From contig CM029378.1 of assembly GCA_017165825.1 (NCBI GenBank), positions 1,390,719-1,454,718 of the forward strand: DNA of 64,000 bases. The letters run 5' to 3'. The stretch's first letter is position 1. Each line of letters begins with the position of its first letter. The notes under the pieces are model-generated. The model searched no databases, was not told where the DNA came from, and was given only the letters and a program-made list of their open reading frames with translations. Of the stretch, positions 54,817 to 64,000 are shown piece by piece. A program made the translations under genes and the position numbers. This stretch comes from Hepsetus odoe. Its lineage: Eukaryota; Chordata; Actinopteri; Characiformes; Hepsetidae.

Positions 54817-55428
54817 GGTTTAAGGTGAGTTTCTGTTTATTATGGACACTCACCTATGGACCAAACGTTCTTAGGGCTGAATCTCACCTCCAGCACATCA
54901 CCATTGGGTTCCTGAGCAAAACCCTGAACTCCAGGTCCCTCCAGGGGGACTGTCTCTGTAATTAGAAACTGGAAGTCGCTCTGGATAAAAGTAACAAATG
55001 AGAGATCAGGTTTCAGTTTTCCGTGTTTAACCCTCAGATTAAAAAAGCCCCACAGTGCTGCACTGCTTCTGTGAGACTGAAGAGGAGGCCTCACTGAGAG
55101 CTCCAGAGTTCCCACCTGGTCTAGTCTAGTCCCAAATTATTTGACTTGTCCGTTGTATTTCTAGAGCACTTGTTACTTTTACACCATTTAGCAGATGCTT
55201 TTATCCAGAGCGACTTCCAGTTTCTAATTACAGTGACCGTCCCCCCAGGAGGAACCTGGAGTTCAGGGTTTTGCTCAGGAACCCAGTGGTGGTTGTGCTG
55301 GAGGTGGGATTCAACCCTGAGAACGTTCGGTCCATAGGTGAGTGTCCATAAAAAATTCAAACACGTTGGACGTTTTTGTTTATCATTTCAGTTTTATGTG
55401 ATAAATTAACAGAAACTCACCTTAAACC
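54817..55428. repeat. Inverted pair of SINE family B copies (hairpin)
   Basis: The left arm 54817-55000 and right arm 55170-55428 are reverse complements over the SINE core and beyond it (GGTTTAAGGTGAGTTTCTG; TATGGACACTCACCTATGGA; CCCTGAACTCCAGG; AATTAGAAACTGGAAGTCGC). The right arm has about 60 extra bases. It lies 0.6 kb upstream of the tmem150a start codon. Confidence 0.8.
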
Positions 55429-55429
55429 A

Positions 55430-56470
55430 CTGACATGCTGTCGACCAATCATGTCTCTGGACTGATTGTGTCTGTGTCTGGTTCTTAATTGCGGCTGTGG
55501 ACGATATTCCTTCAGTAGCCCTATAAAGAGGGACAATATGGCACTCTGAGAAGCATCAACTATCATTTGAAGATGTTTCAAACTAAATTCCCTGATAATG
55601 TGTCCTAAAACAAGGGGAAATATCCTGACTTTCCAAGTCTGGAAAAGTTTATCACTCTCAACATTCCATGAAACTTCACGATAACCCAAAAATTCCATGA
55701 TCTGTGGGAACCCTGGATCTTCCTTCAAGCCAAAAATTTACAGGGCTACATGTTTAGTCTGCAGTGTCTGGTTTGCTTCATAAAGTTCTTCATGCCTTAA
55801 AGGGAAAGACGTTGTCCATGAAGAGCTGCGGAAAAAGCCATCTGGACCAAGCCATTTATCTGGATGGTGTTCATCTGTTCTAACAAACCAAAAATGACAA
55901 ATAAACAATCCATATGGGGTTTATTCTGAGTGTGTTTGCACAGAACAGTACATGTTCTAATGCGTGTAAGTGGGTTCTGTGTGAGATGAGGTCAGTGCAC
56001 AGTTTTGACTCTAAAAATGAAAATTCATAACCAATAATAACTATTACTCATCCGCTAGGTGAGTGTATGAAAACTGCCTGAATCAAGACTTTCCGATGTT
56101 TGGTCCACCTCATGGGCGACACCGTGTCAGAACCCTTTTCCACCAACAGGGATCTGGTTCTTAAACTGGCTTGGTTTCAGATTATTTGAACCTCTCTGGA
56201 GAACAAGCCCTCATTTCCACCAGTTTGGAGCAGAGCTGCTGTCAGGTTAAACAGGACAGATGGTTGGTCCTTCTTGCAGAAGAGAAGAAAAGTGTTGAGG
56301 ATTCTCCAACAGCAGGTGGCAGCAGTGACTCGCAGACCAAACCATTTTTTGGGGAGGTCTAAAAAGAACCAATGAATAGACAAGAACAGATGGAAACAGG
56401 CCAAACAATGATAGAAGGGTGTTGTCAAAGTGCACTAAGCTAGAAATTAATAATTCCAATTAATATTTCA
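55430..56470. other. Intergenic DNA, unrecognised
   Basis: Between tmem150a and the NLR gene. A 103-codon antisense open frame at 55417-55728 has no recognisable domain. Confidence 0.5.
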
Positions 56471-56473
56471 TGG

Positions 56474-56645
56474 ACTTTAGGTGTTTAGGGACTAGGCCGA
56501 ATAATCGGAAGGACATGGGTTTGATTCCCAGACCAGTAAGCTACCTTGAGGTACCCTTGTACTGAGTCCATCAGTGCACCCTGTTGCACGGTGGGTAAAA
56601 AACAGAGAATGCATTTCGTTTCAGTAAGTCACTTTCATTTCACTT
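56474..56645 (+). repeat. SINE family A, degenerate
   Basis: GACATGGGTTTGATTCCC and AGTCACTTTCATTTCACTT mark the B-box and 3' end. Confidence 0.65.
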
Positions 56646-56701
56646 GAACTTCATTACCTGCTCATATATTCATTATACCTTATTTTCACAGGTATGTTTC
56701 A

Positions 56702-56892
56702 GACAGTGGCAGCAGTGGTCCCTGACCATTAGGTTACCCTAAGGTACCCTGGAGCTTGTCCCCATCACTGCACCCCAGGTGCTGCACATCGCTGCCCCCT
56801 GCTGGACGGTGTGTGTGGGTTAAATAGAGGAAGCTTTCAGTTGCAGTTCACTTTGTGCTGTGATTCACAATGACAGTCACTTTCACTTTACA
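56702..56892 (+). repeat. SINE family A, internally deleted
   Basis: GTGGCAGCAGTGGTCC head, TACCCTAAGGTACCCTGGAG, CACAATGACAGTCACTTTCA end. Confidence 0.7.
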
Positions 56893-57114
56893 GTGATATG
56901 TAGCTCTTTATTTATCCATTGTTTCTTGCATTTGTGATATAACAACATTAAGGAATTATAGTGATTTTCTTTTGTACTTCTAGACTTCTAACTGATTAGT
57001 GCAACAAGATCCATCTGCAAAACGAGCTTCAGGCTGAAAAAGTGTTAGCATGAAAGAAAGAGGAACACCAGCAATGCAATGGAGTGTAGATTAATGCATA
57101 TAATACATATATGA

Positions 57115-57542
57115 GGTTTATAGGACGGTAGTGAGACCAGCTATGCTACACGGGTTGGACAGTGGCGCTGAAAAGACAGGAAGCGGAGGTGACCTGGAAG
57201 TCTCAGAGTTAAAGATGCTGAGATTTTCAGTTTGGTGTGACGAGGATTTGAGAAGGGACAGCTCAGGTTGGACGTTTGGGAGACAAAGTTAGAGAAGCAA
57301 AGTAGCGTTGGTTTGGACGTGTCCAGAGGAGAGATGAGGATTATATTGGGAGGAGGATTTTGAAGATGGAGCTGCAGGAAAGAAGAAAAGAGGGATACCA
57401 AGTAGGAGGTTTATGGACGTCGAGAGAGGGGACATGCAGGCAGTTGGTTTGAAGGAGGAAGATGCAAAGGACAGAAAGAAACAGAGACAGTTGATATGCT
57501 GTGGCGACCTCTAAAGGGGAGCAGTCTAGAAACCCAAGCATT
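57115..57542 (+). mobile_element. RTE-like retrotransposon 3' end
   Basis: AGGACGGTAGTGAGACCAGC, GGTTTGGACGTGTCCAGAGG, GATATGCTGTGGCGACCTCT in order. Small deletions break the frame. It lies just downstream of the NLR gene. Confidence 0.85.
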
Positions 57543-57657
57543 TACAAAGTGTCATTTTTAAACCAACAGATAATGTCCACCCACAAAGTCCAGAAGGACA
57601 CCAATAGGAGATACATGTAAAGTGATTCATGGTTGTATGGTGGACTCTCAGATGTCG

Positions 57658-60600
57658 TTATATGGGACACAAAGACACAGAAGAGTCATAAACATAGATG
57701 CCGGCATAAAGGGGCTCGTTGAACCTGCACTGGAAAGTGTGTAGATGGACCAGCGTACTTCCGTCAGAGAGGACGCTGTAGAAGGACAGCGTGCCGGCCG
57801 GCCAGTCCAGATACACACCAACTCTGCTGCTGCGAGAACGTGGAGCAGGAACGCTGATCTTCTTGCTGTTGTGATTGACAGTGTATTTGTTTTTGAACTC
57901 AAACAGGCTCCAGGACTTGTCATTAAACCCGAACATGTTCCGACTTCCGGCTTTCCTCGGGGTGCCTTTATACGCCAGAGCTACTCCGGATCTCCAGCCC
58001 ACCATCTCTGCCTCCCAGTAACAGCGTAGGGACAGAGCCTCTTTGCACAACACCTGAGGGTATTCAGATCTCTCTGGACATCTGGATTCCTGGTTGCTTA
58101 CTTTAATCTTGAAGGTCACCTTCCTGTTCTCCTCACACTCGACCATAAAAGGGTTCACTGTGTTTTGATCCAGGGTGAGTTTGACGGCATCTGCACACAA
58201 GAAGGAGTCAGAAGATGTGCGTTTTACGGCAAACACAGTGCACAGGTATTACCCAAACATCTTCAGATCTTCGACGTAACAAAAGCTGACAGAGAGAGAC
58301 CAAGCAAATTAGAAACATATTTGGTCTCCTAAGGAAAATAATGCTAGATTACACTGGGATTACACTCTGGGATGTTGCCCCAAGTTCTCTCCTGCTACGC
58401 TCTGCTCTACACTGCCTCCCTGTGGCTTACAGGAGGGAAGAACAGATGTGGATATGAAACACTGATGCACATTGCTCTGGAGAAGAACTTCTGCTAAAAG
58501 CTGTAGATGTTGATGGATTTCCTCTAAAACTACTCACTTCAAATCCATCCACACCCTTTCTTGGTTCGCGACTCAGCCTTTCTACCTTTTTTGGTAGAGC
58601 TCTACATTCTTGGAGTCGTGCTGCATGACCGAACTCCTCTCTAGATTCAGTTCTCATTTGATATTACCACCACAATGCTTCACAGATGGTCCTTTCTCCA
58701 AATTACTCTTCTGATTGCAACAAAGTAGCTCGATTTTGGTCTGATCCAGAAAAAGAACATTTCTAGCAATGCTCCTTGTGCTTAACAACCTGTAGATGAG
58801 CAGTAATGTTCTTTTTGGAGAGCAGTAGCTTTATACTAATGAACATGAACATTATTCACTGGATTCCTTTCTTACCTGGAAACGTCCTTTCCTTTCATAC
58901 AAGTCTATTACACGCTAGGAGAAGGTAGCAGTGGTGGTCAAACCTCTCCATTTTTGCATTCTCCTAATTATGGATTGCTGGAGTCCAGCCTTTTTAGAGA
59001 TGGTAAGCTTTTGCAGCCTGATGAGCATCAACAGCTCTATTTCTACGTCAATTAACTGCTTATCCTTCCAAGAACTTTTGCCACTAGCAGATGTTCCAAC
59101 GTTTATTTTCCTCAATAAATAGATGGCCAAATGCAATGCTTGTCTAATTTGATACTTGGTTTATGTACATTTAGGATTTTCATGACAATGTTCTGATGCT
59201 TTAAGTCATATTTATACAGACAATTCTGAAAAACCTAAACACCATTTTTGGGTAAATACTTACATTTTCTTGCTCCTGGTTTGATTCTGAATGCTCCTCC
59301 ATAGTCCAAGCTAGTATATGAAATCACAGGCACATGTTTTAAAAAGTCTGCAATAAAGAAATACAAACACACATGTCTATGTACCAAAACATACTTCAGT
59401 TTGACCAGCTTGCATTTTGGGTCTTTCACTTTAGCACAGAGCAGCTTCTCTCCCAGATCTCCTGGGTGGTTGTAGCTCAGATCCAGCTCCATCAGATGTG
59501 ATGTCCTCGAACTCAGAGCTGAAGCCAGAGAGAGACAGCCTTCCTCTGTGACCATACAACCCGACAACCTTCAAAATGCAAAGAAGAGCCTGAGCAACAC
59601 TGTTCAACCTTCATCCAAATATTTAGCTCGATTTCTAGCATATTTCCAATCTAAAGCTTACCTGAAAACACTTTTTCATTTTTGTTTCAGTCTACTGTTT
59701 ACAACTCTGGATTATACATGGTTTTTAATTTCAGATTTTTTTGCTATTTTAACGGCTCGTCTCGATTACATGTTGGGATTATGAAATTGATTTAATTAAA
59801 ACAGAATTTTTTGTTCACTGCATATCGCCATCATAGCCTAAAATGTCAAAAGTCGCAAACTTTGCATGAAAAGAGGCTCGCATCATTAGCTAATGGTAGT
59901 TTTTATCAAATTATCATTTGAGCATAATTTAGAAATTAAGAGCGTTGTTATTTAATGACCACATAATCAGCATTAGCTATCAACCTCTCTCATGTTGCTC
60001 CCTGTGATGCTTTACTACATCACTTTAAAAACAGTATTTTTTTTTATTTAGTATTTACAGTTCTGTTTTTTATGCTGCTTACAAATCTAGCTTGCACCTT
60101 TGGCACTGAGTGCATTTGTGACACTATCCTGACGTGAGTTAGAGCAAGAAATTTGAAAATGGTAAACTGACTTTGGAGGAAACTGATGCTTTTTTCTTCT
60201 CGTGGCAGTGTAAATGTACTATTTAGAATCAGATCAGGTCATCGCAGTGAGCTCTCCTAATCAAGGAAACCATCTGGACCGTCTACTCTCAAGTAAAACT
60301 CAGAAATCATGCTTCCCACAAAGTACTTTTAAATAAAATCATCCATAGTCTTAAACACTAACCTCAATATCTCCAGGTGACAGCGAGGACTTTTCAGTGC
60401 TTCTGAAAGAATTCTGACTCCAGAGTCCTGCAGGTCATTCTGACTCAGATCGAGCTCTTTCAAGGATGAGTTATCAGATTGCAGACCTGATGCTAAACAG
60501 TTGCAAGACTTCTCAGTGAAATTGCACCTAACCAACCTAAAAAGACAGAAAAACAGTTTTATAAACTATGCATGGTATAATGTTCTTTGTGCTTCACGGA

Positions 60601-63600
60601 GCATTTTCCCCCACAGCTTGGCCACCAGAGTCCAGAGCTTAACCCACTGAGAATATTTGGACTTTACTCAGTTGTCGGACTCTCCCGTCATCAATCCAAG
60701 ATCTTGGTGGAAAATGAATGCCGACTGCATTCTGCTGTAGTGCTTGCTGAATCTAATCAGGATAGCACAGCACTCTGGAACACCAGTGTGACTTACACGC
60801 ATGGACAAATCGCTGGTGAACCACAATGAAAATGCTCAAGCAGCTCTCTGAAATAGTTTGAAACTGGTAACCATCCGTAACATCCATCGTTTTTCAAATT
60901 AAACACAAAATGCTTTTGGTTTCTGATTCAACTTAAAATTGACACAATAAAAAAAAAACAGCCCTGAAACATCACCAAGCCCTCAGTGTGCGGTGTTTTG
61001 TGTGTTTTTCTATGAAAGCATTTCTTTAAGTGAATATAGAGCAGTTTAAACTTGCCCAAAAGCTCCAGTTTGATCTCATTAGTTCAAAGGATATTCTCCC
61101 AGAAACTGCATCTTGACCAACATGCATTTCCAGTCTTTTTTCTTTTTCGCCTTTTTCCACGTTTCATTAGAAGAATCCTCTGTCTTTTTCCAGGAAGCCG
61201 ACTGAGCTTTCCTTGAGGTTCCCAAGTTTCTTTCTAAGCTCTGCTTTCCCAAACCTTCCTCTGAGCCACAGCATGAAGTTCTGGGAAAGAGTCGTGGAAG
61301 CAGGTTAGGAAAAGTGGTGAGGATTAGTGAACAGCAGTATGGTTTTATGCCGAGAAAGAGCACGACAGACGCAATGTTTGCTCTGAGGGTGTTGATGGAG
61401 AAGTACAGAGAAGGTCAGAAGGAGCTGCATTGTGTCTGTGTGGACTTGAAGAAAGCAGATGACGAGAAGCAGCTGAAAGAAGAAGAAGAGAATATGAGCA
61501 TATAATCTTGACACATATATTGAAGGTATTTAACCAGGAAAATGCCATGATTAGCCAGATTGATATCTGATGCTCTCTGCACATAAACACAAAGAAATTT
61601 GAGAGTGTTGAGCTGCACACACTAGATCTGAGCAATAAGAAGAACCTGATATCTTTCTGCAATCATTTGTTGATGATATGTGCCTTTATGTCAAGCAATT
61701 AGTTGGTCCGAAACAGTTTACATATGCCATGATGCTCAGAAATAAAAAGTCTCAGCGTTTGATAAAGTTTAGATTTGATGAAATGATTAATCAAATTTCT
61801 GAATTAAATAAATGGCCTACAGTTCAAATACTGGGGCATCTTTAAACGGGCAAGTATTTCATGATCAACGTGACCTCGATATTTTAATCATCTGAAACCT
61901 CACCACACTGTGGAACTCTGACCTCAGTATCTCCAGTTTACAGTGTGGATCCTTCAGACCAGCAAAGATGTGTTTCACTCCTTCATCCTTGAAATCGTTG
62001 TAACTCAGATCCAGCTCTATCAGGGTTGAGTTTCTTGACTGCAGAGCTGAGAAAACTATTTCACAGTGCTGTTCCGTGAGTTTGAGATTTTCCAAGCTGC
62101 AAGAACGATAAAAAGAAAAATATGAAATGCTTTACATCCATAGTTGGAACATAACGAAGCATAAGAAGCATAAAAATGTGTTATTACTTGTTTACATGTA
62201 ACATGAAGCAGGAAGATGCAAAAGACAGGAAGAAATGGAGACAGTTGATCCGCTGTGGCGACCCCTAAACGGGAGCAGCCGAAAGAAAAAGAAGAAGAAG
62301 ACTTGTTTACATGTAACTTACGAAGCCCTTCTGCAGCTCCTCACAAGTGGGATCAGTCTCATCCGACCTCCATCTGAGGTTTTGTATTTCCTGAGGTCCA
62401 GTACATCAAGAACTTGGTCAGACATCTGCAGCCTGTCAACTATTTGTGTACATTCCGGCTGTGTGAGATGTTTCTTCCTCGTCAGCAAAATCTCGATTTC
62501 TCTCAGGAATGAGTCGTCCTTCATTTCAGCAAAGCAGTGCAAGAAATTGATCCATCTGTCCGGGCTGACATTCTTTGGACATTTGTGTCGGATGCGCTGA
62601 AGGGCCTCCTGGAAGTGCTTAGAAACATGAGGTTTGTATGGCACTATGAGATTCAGGAGATCCCAATTGGATCCCTGGGACAAGCCAAACAAAAACCGGA
62701 TGAAGAGATCCAATTGTCCGGTCTTGCTCTTCAAAGCGACTTCCATTACAGCTGCGGCAAAATCATCAACGAATCTTCCACATGTTTTCAAACTTTGAGT
62801 CTTGAAGACCTTCATTGTATCAGAATCCTGAACCAGGCAGGCATGAAATGCAAAAAGAGCAGCCAAGAACTCTTGAAAACTCAAATGCACAAAGCAGTAG
62901 ACCTTCCTCTGGTAGAGCACAGATTCTTCCCTGAAGATTTCGGTGCACATACCAGAATACACTGACGTCTCCGTAACATCAATGCCAGAAACTCTCAGGT
63001 CTTCTTCGTAGAACATGACGTTGCCCTTCATGAGCTGTTTAAAAGCGAGACGAGCTAGTTTTAGGATCATCTCTTTCTCCTGCTCCTTTTGGTCATTCTC
63101 ATCATCCCTCTCACCGTACTTCCGCTTCTTCGTTTTGGTCTGAATGAGCAAGAAGCGTATGTACATTTCAGTCGGAGTTGTTGGAATTTCTTGATTGGCA
63201 TTCTGATGCAGGATCTGCTCAATCACAGTGGCAGAAATCCAACAGAAAATCGGTATGTGGCACATGATGAAGAGGGTCTTCGCTTTTGTAATCTGCGAGA
63301 AGACTCTGTTTGCCTGATTTGAATTCTTGATTCGCTTCTTGAAGTACTCCTCCTTCTGAGAGTCATTGAATCCCTGAATTTCTGTCACACGGCTAACATA
63401 CTGGGAAGGGATCTGACTGGCCGCTGCAGGTCGAGAGGTTATCCAGATGAGAGCGGAGGGTAGCAGATAACCTTTGATGATGTTTGTCATCAACGCCCTG
63501 ACTGATGATTTTGTGGTTGCACTGATGTTCGCACCCTCTGACAAAAACGTGGTGAGTGAAATTCTGCTTTCGTCCAGGCCATCGAAGATGAACATGACTT

Positions 63601-64000
63601 TGCAAACATCTAACATCTTTGGATCCAGCTCTCTGAGCTCAGGATAGAAGGCACATAGAAGTCCGTGGAGACTGTATTGCCTATGTTTGATCAAGTTCAG
63701 CTCCCGGAATGGAAGCAAGAACATGAAATTTACATCCTGATTGGCTTTTCCTTCAGCCCAGTCAAGAACAAACTTTTGAACCGAGACTGTTTTTCCAATA
63801 CCAGCAATCCCCTTGGTGAGCACCGTTTTGGGCTCTCTTGCTTCTTGGCTTTTGTTTCCATTCCTTTTCGTCTCAAGACCTTGTTCTGGCAAGGGTCTAA
63901 AGATGTCAGTGCAGTTGACTGGAATGCCACATGGGTAGCACATGAATGATTTCTCAATCTTCAAGACTTCATGTTCTTCATTCACTCCTTTCTCTCCCTC
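57658..64000 (-). CDS. NLRC3-like fish NLR (FISNA-NACHT-LRR-B30.2), 5' end outside the window
   Basis: Minus-strand exons: 62322 to beyond 64000 (end of FISNA plus NACHT), LRR exons 61923-62096, 60363-60536 and 59395-59568 (174 nt each, same phase), a 47-nt linker exon 59264-59310, and B30.2 exon 57658-58190 ending in TAA. The NACHT part shows Walker A GIAGIGKT, Walker B VMFIFDGLDE, the ITSRP sensor, and a winged-helix region ending FVHLSFQEFLAALFAF. Each LRR exon has the LxELDLSxN ribonuclease-inhibitor-type core. The linker encodes LDYGGAFRIKPGARK, then Tyr spans the junction to the PRY motif LTLDQNTVNPFM; SPRY has LDWPAGTLSFYSV and EPLYAGIYVYDSSVSLC. This is the expanded fish NLR-C family, thought to act as cytosolic innate sensors. 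Three LRRs is few, but this number varies. All visible frames are intact. Confidence 0.93.
58640..59140 (-). pseudogene. Tc1-like transposase remnant in NLR last intron
   Basis: The minus strand shows LTISKKAGLQQSIIRRMQKW (DNA-binding part) and, downstream, SVKHCGGNI corresponding to the VKHGGG block of the DDE domain, with stops between. It lies wholly in the intron between the linker and B30.2 exons. Confidence 0.7.
59570..60360. other. NLR intron, no feature recognised
   Basis: AT-rich intron between the second and third LRR exons. No known repeat identified. Confidence 0.5.
61265..61500 (+). pseudogene. RTE-like reverse transcriptase core fragment
   Basis: The plus strand reads ISEQQYGFMPRKSTTDAMFA then LRVLMEKYREGQKELHCVCV and DLKKA, the reverse-transcriptase fingers/palm region before the catalytic aspartates. 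It then jumps to CAGCTGAAAGAAGAAGAAGA, the element's 3' tail, so the intervening ORF is deleted. It is antisense to the NLR gene, in its intron. Confidence 0.85.
62203..62303 (+). mobile_element. RTE-like 3' terminus
   Basis: GGAAGATGCAAAAGACAGGA, ATCCGCTGTGGCGACCCCTA and GGGAGCAGCCGAAAGAAAAA, the last 100 bases of the RTE-like element. It ends 19 bases from the NLR NACHT-exon donor. Confidence 0.8.

Noticed and set aside
55417..55728. 103-codon minus-strand open frame between tmem150a and the NLR
   Set aside because: No recognisable domain, no splice or promoter support, and it overlaps the hairpin arm at one end.

Overview
This window is vertebrate nuclear DNA, almost certainly from a teleost fish. 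Genes are split into short exons with consensus splice sites. A fish-type NLR (NACHT, leucine-rich repeats, B30.2) sits at the right edge. Introns are filled with tRNA-derived SINEs, Tc1-like and RTE-like remnants, a minisatellite-bearing MITE and many CA/GA microsatellites. Species cannot be fixed from the sequence. There is no sign of bacterial or organellar DNA.

Five protein-coding genes are supported. From left to right: (1) a TRIM16-like RING-less B-box protein on the minus strand, 5' part only (exons 4388-4532, 3201-3517, 1641-1736), running off the left edge; (2) fads6, minus strand, six coding exons, 12204-22168; (3) mat1a, plus strand, nine coding exons, 24815-36602, head-to-head with fads6 and complete at 399 residues; (4) tmem150a, minus strand, seven coding exons, 40352-54240, complete at 271 residues and convergent with mat1a; (5) an NLRC3-like NLR, minus strand, 57658 to beyond 64000, with one large FISNA/NACHT exon, three 174-nt LRR exons, a 47-nt linker exon and a B30.2 exon. 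Exon phases were checked across every junction and the reading frames join without gaps.

The genes do not form one pathway. mat1a makes S-adenosylmethionine, fads6 is an orphan membrane desaturase, and tmem150a belongs to the Sfk1/DRAM/TMEM150 family linked to plasma-membrane PI4-kinase. The TRIM and NLR genes at the two ends are of immune type. A mat gene close to tmem150a recalls the human MAT2A-TMEM150A neighbourhood, although the coding sequence here is mostly MAT1A-like.

The most notable observation is the last intron of tmem150a (40594-41500). It carries an exact U12-type (minor spliceosome) donor ATATCCTT and an exact U12 branch site TCCTTAAC next to an AG acceptor. Only this splice restores the conserved reading frame. 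Other points of interest are a MITE family with Tc1-like terminal inverted repeats and an internal 69-bp minisatellite, a near-perfect 68-bp palindrome at 8593-8730, two foldback structures, chimeric SINEs, nested insertions, and microsatellites abutting the splice sites of most fads6 exons. I found no wholly new gene system. Regions not listed as genes are intron or intergenic DNA dominated by repeats.
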